Assembly (NCBI GenBank): GCA_905480075.1
Contig: CAJQOX010000235.1
Location: forward strand, 1-33,249
Direction: 5' to 3'
Length of the DNA: 33,249 bases
Origin: an uncultured Aureispira sp.
Lineage (GTDB): Bacteria > Bacteroidota > Bacteroidia > Chitinophagales > Saprospiraceae
Part shown: positions 9,435-17,845 of the stretch, piece by piece
How positions within the stretch are numbered: position 1 is the first letter of the stretch
Layout of the letters: the number at the start of each line of letters is the position of its first letter
Program-made: the position numbers and the translations under genes
Notes under the pieces: model-generated
What the model was told of the DNA's origin: nothing
The model's database searches: none
The model's input: the letters and a program-made list of their open reading frames with translations, nothing else

Positions 9435-12400
9435 TTATTGTTTGTCTTTTATTAATTTCTTGTAGAATAAAAACCCGAAGACGAATATAAAAGGAGTAGT
9501 AATCAGTAGATATTGCCACCAGGACCAGTATCTGTTCAAATAAATATGATGATAGTCCCCCAGATTGACAAAGCTTGCCCAGAAGAAAGGATGAGATGAA
9601 AGTCCGGAGGAGTTTTCGATGTAAGAAAGTTTTGCAATACGCATTGCTTCATCCTTGTCATAACCTGCTGCGAGTTGAGTATAGAAATTACTTATAAGTA
9701 CAGAAGTAGCTTTGTCGTTAATAGGCCATAAGGTCATCACCAAAGAGGGGGCCCCTGCATACATAAAGCCCCTTCCAAGGCTGACTACACCTTCTCCTCT
9801 TTCATATTTGCCAAAACCGGTTTCGCAGGCAGATAAAACAACTAGTTCTGTGTTTAATTCCAAAAGATTCAACTCATAGGCATGAAGTAAATCATCTTCT
9901 TTTTTTCCTGTATAGGAAAAAACAAGGCTTGAATATTCAGGTTGTTTAGCATCAACAACTCCATGCATGGCCAAATGAATGATGCTGTAATTGTTTTGTT
10001 TTGTAAAAAGTTTAAAAGCTGCTTCATTGGCATTTTCGGCATAAAGAAAATTGCCTTCAAAAGTATGTGACAAATATTCAACTTCCTTTTTTGCGCCGGG
10101 CAAATCACTGACAGAAACCCTTATTTTTTTATTTCGGGGATTAAGTCCCGACATATTTTTAAATTTATTTTTGTCATAAGAAGAAGCCATTGCAAGCATA
10201 TCTCCATTGGTTTGAGAAGGGGTTCTGCTAAACAACATCAAAGAGGAGGAATAGTGGTAATTGATAGTATAATTTTTAATCAGATAGGGTAGCTTTTTGA
10301 AATCTGTTTTTTTGAAATCAGGCTTTTCGGTCAGTAAAACATCGAAAGGGACATAGTTTAGCAAGCCATCCGGCACAAACATGAGCCGTTTAATTTCTTT
10401 TTGTCTTAAAAGGACAGGTTCCAGGTAATTCTGATAGATGATGCGGGCATTTTTTGCAAAGAGGAGATAGTCCTGATCTAAATTTTTTGTAAGTAGTTGT
10501 ACATCAGTCAATGAAGATCTAAGCCCTTTTACAGAGACCATAAACTGTTTGGTCAGAGGAACAGCAGTTAACCAGACAGTATCTTTGTATATTGCAAAAA
10601 TATAGATATTGTTATTGCCCACAAAATATTCAATAAGTGCCGTTGTTTCATTTAGACTTTTCTGAACCTGAACAAGAGACGCTGTTTTGGTATTATATTT
10701 CAATTCATGGTATTTCGGATAATCCTTTTCCAGCGTGTTCTGAAGTTTTCCGGAGGTATGTTTCAGGGTGAGTAATTCTTTTTGGCAGTTGTTAACTTCT
10801 TTTTCATTTCTTAAGGTTTTGGCTTCAAAGAGTAGTTTTTCATAGCGTACTATTTCCCTTGCCAATCTCCTTTCTTCGTCGAGTAAATCTTTAGGTACAT
10901 TCCCAAAATGTCTTGCTTCCTCCGTTTTCAAAGCATCAAGCAGCAGCATAGCTTTACTTTTTTCGACCATTTGAAAGGCTTCTTCCAGATAGTTTCTATC
11001 ATTGGTCTTTTGGAAAAGCTCCAAAGCCAGGCCGACAGATAATTCATAGGTAGGAATCATTTTCTGAAGCATAAAGAGTTTAGACCCTTCTTCCTTAAAA
11101 GAGTTTCTCATTTTTTCGAGAAGCAGCACGGCTGCCTGTGCCATATTATATGCTTCAAGAGTATTGTTGTTTTTGAAAAAAAGCCGGGATTTTGCTTCTA
11201 AAATATCCAGAAGAACTGATTTGTCAGAAACATCATCGATATTTGCAATAAATGAGGAAGAATCAGCACTTGAAAAAGGAATATTTAGCGCAGACTTTGC
11301 CGTGTCAAAATATTCAATAGCTTTGTTGTAGTTGTTTTTCAGGTATTCTGTTTGTCCCAGGTCAAAATATGCAGTGCCGATTTTTGGGTGATAATCACCA
11401 TATAGCTTTTTGAGTATTTTCAGTGATTTCTTGTAATATTCAGTTGCTTTTTCGTGTTCTTTAGTTGCATTATAATACATTCCGAGCACACTGAATGTTT
11501 CATCTTTTTTTGATTCTTCCGTTTCATGAATCTTCAGACTCTTTTGTAATGCATTGAACGCTTCTTTAAACTGTCCCAGTTGTGTAGCAACATCACCAAT
11601 TCCGTTATACATGTTCACCGAAGATTTATCGAGTTCATGCAGGGGGATGTTCTGAGAACTTTTCAGTGATTTTATACCTTCTTTATAAAAAGCCAAAGCT
11701 TCTGCCGGTTTGCCCTGCTGAGCAAAAAACTCACCCAGGTTCAGATAGGTGGTTGCTGCTTCAAAATTATCGCCCAGTTTTTTATACAACTGCAAAGCGT
11801 TTTTACAATAATCCTCTGCTTTGTATATGTCCCCGAGTTCTATATAAAACAAGCCGATATTATTGTAACAGCGTGCAACAAAAACGGTATCGTTCCGGTC
11901 CTGCATATCTTCAAGAGCAACATCGAGTGCAATACTGGTTTTTTCCAGTGCCTGTTCATAATTTCCGGTTTTATAATACAGGGCACCGTATAGTTTCATG
12001 ATTCCCTGTAAGGTTTTATTCTTATCTTTGAGATACTGTCGATAAACATTAAAGGAATTGTCGATATACACTTCCATCCCATCAAAATCCTGTTTGTAAT
12101 AGGCAACAAGGGCAAGATGGTTCATGTCCCTGACAAAATACTTCCAGGATGCATGTTGTTTGTGAATTTTTCCGGCCTTAAGGCCATAAACCAAGGCGGA
12201 ATCCAATTGTTTCTGACTCAGATACATATTGGATTTTAGCAATAGTACCCGGCCCTTGTATATAGCGGATTCTTTGGTAAGCGGGGAATTCAGAATAGAA
12301 AGAGATTTAGAAAACAGCACATTAAAAGAATTGACATCTCCTTTTTTCAGATGAACTTTAAGAATATTTCTGTTCATCAGAAATACTTTAGGAGTACATC

Positions 12401-12602
12401 CTATTTGCTGATAGGCATTTTTGGCTTTGTTAAAATAAGAGACAGACTCTTCCAGCTTTCCCTCCTTGTATAATATCTTGGCCCTGACAAAATAAGATTT
12501 AGCCTCGAGAGAATCTGTCAGATTGCAGAAATCATCCTGAGCCTGAGAGTTTAAAAAGAAGAAAGTTAAAATGAAAAGTAAACTAAATATTTTAAAGTTC
12601 AT
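9435..12602 (-). CDS. Exported TPR-CHAT (caspase-like) protein with C-terminal membrane anchor
   Basis: This is a 1055-residue protein. A signal peptide (1-21, ending SQA) precedes a long tetratricopeptide-repeat solenoid (about 28-480) and a charged helical linker (about 570-650). A CHAT peptidase domain follows (about 730-1015), then one hydrophobic helix (about 1030-1047) and a basic tail KKLIKDKQ. CHAT is a clan CD caspase/separase-like fold. The catalytic dyad appears intact as H880 in HLAMHGV and C926 in LSACETG, followed by the diagnostic GEGVVSLGRGFMYAGA and LWPIND motifs. The signal peptide plus positively charged tail predicts that the TPR and CHAT domains face the periplasm, with the tail inside. 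TPR-CHAT proteins are known as partners in bacterial signalling and defence. Which protein this one cleaves cannot be inferred. It lies between the hybrid kinase and a divergent cysteine peptidase. Confidence 0.92.
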   Translation of the reverse strand: MNFKIFSLLFILTFFFLNSQAQDDFCNLTDSLEAKSYFVRAKILYKEGKLEESVSYFNKAKNAYQQIGCTPKVFLMNRNILKVHLKKGDVNSFNVLFSKSLSILNSPLTKESAIYKGRVLLLKSNMYLSQKQLDSALVYGLKAGKIHKQHASWKYFVRDMNHLALVAYYKQDFDGMEVYIDNSFNVYRQYLKDKNKTLQGIMKLYGALYYKTGNYEQALEKTSIALDVALEDMQDRNDTVFVARCYNNIGLFYIELGDIYKAEDYCKNALQLYKKLGDNFEAATTYLNLGEFFAQQGKPAEALAFYKEGIKSLKSSQNIPLHELDKSSVNMYNGIGDVATQLGQFKEAFNALQKSLKIHETEESKKDETFSVLGMYYNATKEHEKATEYYKKSLKILKKLYGDYHPKIGTAYFDLGQTEYLKNNYNKAIEYFDTAKSALNIPFSSADSSSFIANIDDVSDKSVLLDILEAKSRLFFKNNNTLEAYNMAQAAVLLLEKMRNSFKEEGSKLFMLQKMIPTYELSVGLALELFQKTNDRNYLEEAFQMVEKSKAMLLLDALKTEEARHFGNVPKDLLDEERRLAREIVRYEKLLFEAKTLRNEKEVNNCQKELLTLKHTSGKLQNTLEKDYPKYHELKYNTKTASLVQVQKSLNETTALIEYFVGNNNIYIFAIYKDTVWLTAVPLTKQFMVSVKGLRSSLTDVQLLTKNLDQDYLLFAKNARIIYQNYLEPVLLRQKEIKRLMFVPDGLLNYVPFDVLLTEKPDFKKTDFKKLPYLIKNYTINYHYSSSLMLFSRTPSQTNGDMLAMASSYDKNKFKNMSGLNPRNKKIRVSVSDLPGAKKEVEYLSHTFEGNFLYAENANEAAFKLFTKQNNYSIIHLAMHGVVDAKQPEYSSLVFSYTGKKEDDLLHAYELNLLELNTELVVLSACETGFGKYERGEGVVSLGRGFMYAGAPSLVMTLWPINDKATSVLISNFYTQLAAGYDKDEAMRIAKLSYIENSSGLSSHPFFWASFVNLGDYHHIYLNRYWSWWQYLLITTPFIFVFGFLFYKKLIKDKQ

Positions 12603-12923
12603 AAAATCCGAAAACTGTAGAAAGTGATATACGAAATAAGAAATATTAATTTTAAAATCTCAAAATAATTTTTCTGATTAATATTCCTGATTGATTTAAG
12701 CAAGGTACAATTTAGTTAATTAGAATCACCAAAAAAGGCATTGAAAATAATTTCAAAATAATAATTAATTAGTATTCAAAGTCATAAAAATTAAGAATTT
12801 TCTTTTTTGTTTTTATTTTTACCTAAAATTTCTTTGTCGTAAATAACTTTTTATCTTTTAAAGAATCATTAGCTTGATTTATAGGGCTTCATGGTTTGGA
12901 TTTATACATTAAATTACATTTTT
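12603..12923. other. Divergent intergenic region TPR-CHAT / C1 peptidase
   Basis: This 321-base, strongly AT-rich spacer lies between divergent genes. I see no open frame, tRNA or strong hairpin. It must carry promoters for both flanking transcripts. A TTTG at 12806-12809 resembles a -33 box for the peptidase, but no TAnnTTTG box lies at the right distance. Confidence 0.5.
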
Positions 12924-14021
12924 ATGAAAAATTATCTTTTTTTTATCAGTATTTTGATATTTTCTGAATCAGTAGTAGGACAGTATGAATTTAATGCAAA
13001 ACAAAGTGTTTCCTGTACTGAGGTTAAAAGTCAGGACAGAACGGGAACCTGCTGGAGTTTTGCCACTTCTTCATTCCTTGAATCAGAGGTATTGCGTATC
13101 AAAAATATTGACATTGACCTTTCTGAAATGTTCAGTGTACGGACAACTTATCTCGATAAGGCTCAGAATTATATTTTAAGGCAGGGCAAAGCAAATTTTA
13201 GTGAAGGAAGTCTTTCTCATGATGTAATCAATGCAGTAGAAAGGGCAGGAGTAGTACCCGAGTCTGCTTTTTCAGGTAAATCAGAAGGTGAAACAATTCA
13301 CAATCACAGCGAAATGCTTGCAGCTGCAAAGGGGATGCTTGATGGTTTGCAAAAGAAAAAGAAGCTGAGCTCCAGGTGGAAAAAAGCCCTGAACTGTATT
13401 CTTGATATTTATTTAGGGGAGGCACCGGATAAATTTGAGTATGAAGGCAAAGAATACAATCCTTCTGGTTTTGCGAAATATCTCGGAATAGAACCTGAGA
13501 GTTACATTTCATATACTTCCTATACCCACCATCCTTTTTACAAAAAATTTGTCCTTGAAATTCCGGACAATTATTCAAATGGTTTGTATATGAATATTCC
13601 CTTCGATGAATTGCAATCAATAGTAGATTTTGCTTTGGAAAAAGGATATTCAGTAGCTTGGGATGGTGATGTCAGTGAAGCTACCTTTAAACATGCCAAA
13701 GGCTTGGCAATACTTCCTGTTGATAAGCAAAGAAAAGACCTTTGGGACAGGCCCGGAGAAGAAATAAAGGTAAGTCAGGAACTACGTCAAAGCAGCTTTG
13801 AGAGTAAGTCCACTACCGATGATCATTTGATGCATATAACAGGGATTTCTTATGACAAGAATGGAGGGAAATATTATAAAGTGAAAAACTCCTGGGGAAA
13901 AGACAATGTTTTTGAAGGGTATCTGTATATGTCTTCTGCTTATTTTCAGCTTAAAACGGTGGCAGTCTTATTGCATAAGGAGGCTGTTCCCAAATCAATT
14001 AAAAAGAAACTGAACCAATAG
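12924..14021 (+). CDS. Exported C1-family cysteine peptidase (bleomycin hydrolase/aminopeptidase C type)
   Basis: This is a 365-residue papain-fold peptidase with an N-terminal signal peptide (about 1-20, ending VVGQ). The catalytic triad appears complete: C43 in GTCWSFA, H304 in DDHLMHITG and N322 in VKNSWGKDN. The wide spacing between Cys and His and the DxxLMHxxG context fit the C1B (bleomycin hydrolase/PepC) branch rather than ordinary papain. Classical C1B enzymes are cytosolic hexameric aminopeptidases of about 450 residues whose C-terminal arm limits them to exopeptidase action; this one is exported, shorter, and ends in a different basic tail. The frame is open from 12891, but the ATG at 12924 places the signal peptide at the N-terminus. 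It is followed after 15 bases by the DUF711 gene and is divergent from the CHAT peptidase gene. Confidence 0.9.
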   Translation: MKNYLFFISILIFSESVVGQYEFNAKQSVSCTEVKSQDRTGTCWSFATSSFLESEVLRIKNIDIDLSEMFSVRTTYLDKAQNYILRQGKANFSEGSLSHDVINAVERAGVVPESAFSGKSEGETIHNHSEMLAAAKGMLDGLQKKKKLSSRWKKALNCILDIYLGEAPDKFEYEGKEYNPSGFAKYLGIEPESYISYTSYTHHPFYKKFVLEIPDNYSNGLYMNIPFDELQSIVDFALEKGYSVAWDGDVSEATFKHAKGLAILPVDKQRKDLWDRPGEEIKVSQELRQSSFESKSTTDDHLMHITGISYDKNGGKYYKVKNSWGKDNVFEGYLYMSSAYFQLKTVAVLLHKEAVPKSIKKKLNQ

Positions 14022-14036
14022 GTTTTTATTTTTGTA

Positions 14037-15062
14037 ATGATGGAAAAAATAATACGGAGTGTTTGTATCTTCAGTTCAGATATTGATGCTGAAATGCTGG
14101 CAGAAAAGCATAGTCAAATTGAAACAAAATTATTACAGTATGGCTATTCTATCCAAACACAACGGGTATGTTTTGCCAATGCTGAAATCAACCAAATTGA
14201 GCGGGCTTACCAAAACACTGAATCTGATTTTATATTATCCGCAGGAAGCCTTGACAGGGCTTCAGCAAATGAACAATCGGATGCTTTTATAGAAAGTAAT
14301 CTGCCAATTGCTATTAACCTGCACATTGATGATCAGGTCAAAGAGGAGGATGTGTCTTTGCTTTTTAAAATTATAAAGCAAAACGCTTCAAAGACTTTTC
14401 ATTTTACCTATAGTTTCAATAATGTATTGAACAGCCCTTTTTTTCCTGCTGCAAATTTCGGTCAGAATGGTTTTTCTATCGGATTGCAACCTACCAATTT
14501 GTCTGCAGGTTGCAAAAGCTTGCAACAATGGTTTGATAATATGTCAGGTGTGTGGAATGAACTAACTGATCTTTTTATAAAGGAGGATTCTTTTTTGGGA
14601 ATAGACTCCTCTGTGGCTCCTTTATTTGGGGGCGTGGGTAGTTTTATCCATTTTGTCCAAAAGTTTTATCCCGATTTTGCTGCGGCTTGCACTTCTGATG
14701 TATTTACTCAGGTTTCCGGTTTTATTAAAACAAAAAATCCAAAACCTGCCGGTTTATGTGGTCTGATGTTTCCCTGTCTTGAGGATTTTGAATTAGCTGA
14801 CCTTTATTCCTCAGGTAATTTTTCAATTGAGCGCAATATCTTTTTATCTCTGCACAGTGGGCTTGGGATAGATACTTATCCGGTGGGTATTAATGAGAAC
14901 CCCGAACGGGTTCTTAGTATTCTTCAATTATTATTATCATTATCAAAAAAATACAACAAACCACTTGCTGCAAGGTTTGTATCGGATGGTAAGGCAAAGA
15001 TTGGAGAGCGAACTAATTTTGAAAATCAGTACCTGAAGGATATTGTTGTGAGGCCTTTATAA
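14037..15062 (+). CDS. DUF711/UPF0210-family protein
   Basis: This 341-residue protein has no signal peptide or membrane segment, so it is probably cytoplasmic. It is recognised as DUF711 (UPF0210-like, distantly related to the pyruvate formate-lyase fold) from three segments: SPFFPAANFGQNGFSIGLQ (about 131-150), the GGVGSFIHF stretch (about 197-206), and the C-terminal LGIDTYPVG...NPERVLSIL block (about 275-295), followed by KPLAARFVSDGKAKIGERTNF. The biochemical function of the family is not established to my knowledge, and this member is shorter than the roughly 450-residue UPF0210 proteins. The start could be either of two consecutive Met codons. It lies 15 bases after the C1 peptidase, suggesting an operon, and its stop is only 2 bases from the end of the convergent VTC gene. 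Confidence 0.75.
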   Translation: MMEKIIRSVCIFSSDIDAEMLAEKHSQIETKLLQYGYSIQTQRVCFANAEINQIERAYQNTESDFILSAGSLDRASANEQSDAFIESNLPIAINLHIDDQVKEEDVSLLFKIIKQNASKTFHFTYSFNNVLNSPFFPAANFGQNGFSIGLQPTNLSAGCKSLQQWFDNMSGVWNELTDLFIKEDSFLGIDSSVAPLFGGVGSFIHFVQKFYPDFAAACTSDVFTQVSGFIKTKNPKPAGLCGLMFPCLEDFELADLYSSGNFSIERNIFLSLHSGLGIDTYPVGINENPERVLSILQLLLSLSKKYNKPLAARFVSDGKAKIGERTNFENQYLKDIVVRPL

Positions 15063-15064
15063 AG

Positions 15065-15700
15065 TTACCAACAGATTTCAATACCACTGACGTACTTTGA
15101 GTTTTTTGTGGACCTGAAAGGAAAAAACTGTGAAATCCGATCTGCTTCTTCTTCAATTTCCTGTTCATATTTTACTTCAAGAATAAAAACATTATGTTCA
15201 AATTGCTGCTGTTTTCTTAATCTCCTGCAAGTCATGAGCGAGGAGTAGGAAAGGTTCCAGTCCAGTGTAATCCTGAATTTTTTATCCTTGGTACCAAAAT
15301 AGGCCCTTTTGTATGAGTTCTGCAGTGCAGGTTGAAGAAAAGCAAAGGTTCCTGATAATTTATTGACTTGTTTTGAGATGGGTTTTAAATTGTCAAAAGA
15401 AAAGGTATCTACATTATATATTGTCTTTGACCCTACATTATTTCTCCTGTGTTTAATTTCAAGCTTAGGCTTTTTTATTACAAAAGGGTCCCATCCGTAC
15501 CATCTGACCCGAAATTTATCTCTGTTGGCAATACCCATCACATTCTCCTTATAGGTGGTCAGTCCGGGCGTATCAAAATAAATATTATTGATTTGTCTGT
15601 CAGGGAAAATCTTATAAAGCCCGGCAGGATGCAAAACAATAGATTGCATTATAACATCGAGGCTTAGCCCTTCAATTCTGTATTTTCTCTCGTACCTCAT
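15065..15700 (-). CDS. VTC-domain protein (polyphosphate polymerase-like)
   Basis: This 211-residue soluble protein consists of one VTC domain, the tunnel-shaped fold that in yeast Vtc4 makes polyphosphate from ATP. Residues matching the conserved charged tunnel are visible: E4 and K6 in ERKYR, the YFDTP motif (41-45), R64 and R66 in RVRWYG, E81 and K83 in LEIKHR, R132, R143 and D147 in the KRAYFG/FRITLD strands, E175 and K177 in LEVKYE, and K202 in SKYVSG. The set looks complete, so an active enzyme is plausible (inference). No membrane segment or signal peptide is present. Its ATG overlaps the stop codon of the DUF4956 gene by one base (TAATG), indicating translational coupling. VTC and DUF4956 genes are commonly paired, often with CotH genes, as here. 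Confidence 0.88.
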   Translation of the reverse strand: MRYERKYRIEGLSLDVIMQSIVLHPAGLYKIFPDRQINNIYFDTPGLTTYKENVMGIANRDKFRVRWYGWDPFVIKKPKLEIKHRRNNVGSKTIYNVDTFSFDNLKPISKQVNKLSGTFAFLQPALQNSYKRAYFGTKDKKFRITLDWNLSYSSLMTCRRLRKQQQFEHNVFILEVKYEQEIEEEADRISQFFPFRSTKNSKYVSGIEICW

Positions 15701-16389
15701 TAAACAATCAGGTCAGGTTGGTCTATTATAGAAATATGAGTATCAGCAGATAAAGCCAAGACAGCGTCTTTGGCTTCCTGAATGTTATTTATTGATACTG
15801 TTTTGCAGATAAAACTGAGATCCATTCCAGAATCAAGTGTATCCATTCTTTTAAGTTCTACAAGAGAAAAAGACTTATTCAGCAATTTATCTATACTGAC
15901 AATATCTGACAGGTCGGTAGTTATATTGACATAGAAACGATCTTCTTCCTTGAAAGAAGGACTGTTTCCCATTCTTTTGCTTAAATACAGAAAAAGAAGA
16001 ATAAAAGAAACAACAATGATTGCTATGAAGGGCTGATCGGCACCTGTGGCTAATCCTACTCCTATAGTTAGGAACAAATAAGTCAACTCCTCAGGGTCTT
16101 TGATCGCTGCACGGAAACGGACAATAGATAAGGCCCCTACAAGACCCAAAGAAAGGGCAACGGAGGGTTTTACAATGACCATAATCGACATAGTTGTTAA
16201 AGCAAGAGGAACAAAGTTAGCAGCAAATCTTGCACGGTTAGATACCGCATTGCCATAACTTACATAAAATTTGGCCACAGACATTGCTAAAAGAGTACAA
16301 ACAATCAGATTGATAACAAAACTGAGTGGATGAATGATATCGCGAAGATTGATAAAATAACCCCATAAATGATTTAATAATTCCTCCAT
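15700..16389 (-). CDS. DUF4956 integral membrane protein
   Basis: This 229-residue protein has four to five membrane segments in residues 22-140 and a soluble cytoplasmic C-terminal domain of about 85 residues (145-229). The signature is the GLVGALSIVRFRAAIKDPEE region (about 83-102) between membrane helices, typical of DUF4956. The family has no established activity; its recurrent partner is a VTC-domain protein, and both are present here with overlapping reading frames. A reasonable inference is that DUF4956 anchors or regulates the polyphosphate polymerase at the inner membrane, or moves its product. The upstream gap of 160 bases to the propeller gene could hold an internal promoter, but I saw no clear box. 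Confidence 0.88.
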   Translation of the reverse strand: MEELLNHLWGYFINLRDIIHPLSFVINLIVCTLLAMSVAKFYVSYGNAVSNRARFAANFVPLALTTMSIMVIVKPSVALSLGLVGALSIVRFRAAIKDPEELTYLFLTIGVGLATGADQPFIAIIVVSFILLFLYLSKRMGNSPSFKEEDRFYVNITTDLSDIVSIDKLLNKSFSLVELKRMDTLDSGMDLSFICKTVSINNIQEAKDAVLALSADTHISIIDQPDLIV

Positions 16390-16549
16390 AATCAGTATTA
16401 AATGCTAATAAAATTTATTTTTAATGAAAATCTAAAACAATGTAATGATTTTTTATGAATTGATATGCAAAAGCAAATGACATACTTATATTCTTAAAAT
16501 AAATGAACAAATATTTTATTATCAGGTATGTCTATTTCGGTGGCAGATA

Positions 16550-17791
16550 TCAGTGGATAATAAATTTAAGTGATTCATTATCAATTTGAATGAAGTACAA
16601 TCCAGGAGACAGGTCGCCAAGAGGAACACTTATTCTGTTTTCTGCAGCATCAGAATTAAATCTCAGAATTTGTTTCATTGAGGCTGAGTAAACAGAAATT
16701 AAATGATCTTTTGAAAAGGATTTGTTTTCAAATTCAATAGTTAAATAATCTGAAGCCGGGTTGGGGAATATTTTAAAGGTTTTCTTAGGTTCAATGATTT
16801 CATTAAGTGCATTGGGAACATTGGAAATTTTGGAAACACCTGAACTTGTAGCAACCCATATATTATCGTCAGTATCAATATGTATCTGACGGATTACCGG
16901 GCCAACAAGCCCATCAGATTCATCATAGTCAACCCATTGATTGCCATCATACATAGCTAGACCACCCACCGTGACCAGATAATCAACATAAACTCCCACC
17001 CAGATACGTCCCTGAGAATCCATGTCAATATCTTCAACAGGATTTAGTGTATCAGGTGCCGGCATGATATACATTCTGGTATGTTGTTCAATAATCTGAC
17101 CCGATGTGTCTACCACAGAAACTCCTCCTGCTGTTCCTGTCCAGATATTGTCCTGTGCATCAGCAACAGAGGCCCTTACAACATTGTGCAATAAACCCTG
17201 AGGAGTACTGATTGATGAGAAATTTGTGCCATCGTATTTTACCAGGCCACCCAAAGCAGTAGAAAACCAGACATTGTTGTCAGAATCAAAACTAACGTGA
17301 TTGACCCCTCCGAAGGGCAGACCTGCTGAAGAACTATAGGCTGTGAATAAAGAACCATCATATTTAGTAGCACCACTGAATTCACCAAACCAGATGATCC
17401 CGTTTGCATCTTCTGAGATGTCATTGACCCTGTTATTTCCCAGTCCGTCTGCAGTAGTATAGGATGTGAAGGAGGTTCCGTCGAAAACACTGACCCCAAA
17501 ATCAGTACCCACCCATATTCTCTCATCTGAAGCTATCATTATGGCATTGATATTATTGTCAACCAGACCGGGGTGAGCGCTTTTATCGTAGGATGTCCAT
17601 GAAATTCCGTCAAAATGTGAAATGCCGAACTGAGTACCAAACCAGACATTATCAGCTGTATCGGAATCAAGGCATTGCACATTATTGTCTATCAGACCAC
17701 TGCTATCGGTATAATTAGTAAAATTCTGTGCTGTTATATTTGTAAAAAATAATAATGTTGTAAAAAACAGGAATATAAATTTCATAAACAA
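16550..17791 (-). CDS. T9SS-secreted Reg_prop beta-propeller protein
   Basis: This 413-residue protein has a signal peptide (about 1-21, ending ITAQ). About seven Reg_prop-like repeats of roughly 43 residues follow (about 25-325; units such as NVWFGTQFGISHFDG, RIWVGTDFGVSVFDG and IIWFGEFSGATKYDG), and a type A T9SS C-terminal sorting domain ends the protein (about 333-413, IFPNPASDYLTIEF). It is therefore predicted to be secreted across the outer membrane and surface-attached or released. The repeats are the same class that forms the sensor of the hybrid kinase at 5546, but here they stand alone without kinase or membrane helix. Its role is probably ligand or partner binding. It lies between the CotH gene (54 bases upstream) and DUF4956. 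A second Met two codons in is an equally likely start. Confidence 0.88.
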   Translation of the reverse strand: MFMKFIFLFFTTLLFFTNITAQNFTNYTDSSGLIDNNVQCLDSDTADNVWFGTQFGISHFDGISWTSYDKSAHPGLVDNNINAIMIASDERIWVGTDFGVSVFDGTSFTSYTTADGLGNNRVNDISEDANGIIWFGEFSGATKYDGSLFTAYSSSAGLPFGGVNHVSFDSDNNVWFSTALGGLVKYDGTNFSSISTPQGLLHNVVRASVADAQDNIWTGTAGGVSVVDTSGQIIEQHTRMYIMPAPDTLNPVEDIDMDSQGRIWVGVYVDYLVTVGGLAMYDGNQWVDYDESDGLVGPVIRQIHIDTDDNIWVATSSGVSKISNVPNALNEIIEPKKTFKIFPNPASDYLTIEFENKSFSKDHLISVYSASMKQILRFNSDAAENRISVPLGDLSPGLYFIQIDNESLKFIIH

Positions 17792-17807
17792 TCTTTTTTA
17801 ATTTATT

Positions 17808-17820
17808 AATCGTAACGATT
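17808..17820. repeat. 13-base palindrome between CotH and propeller genes
   Basis: AATCGT (17808-17813) and ACGATT (17815-17820) form perfect arms around a single A. The site lies 17 bases upstream of the propeller start and 25 bases after the CotH stop. The size and symmetry would suit an operator for a dimeric regulator or a small element in the operon leader. This is inference from symmetry only. Confidence 0.4.
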
Positions 17821-17845
17821 TGAAAATGATAAGTGGATTTGTTGA

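Noticed and set aside
9435-12602. CHAT protein as part of a CRISPR-caspase or gasdermin defence system
   Set aside because: There is no CRISPR array, Cas gene or gasdermin-like ORF nearby, and the signal peptide argues against a cytoplasmic defence role.
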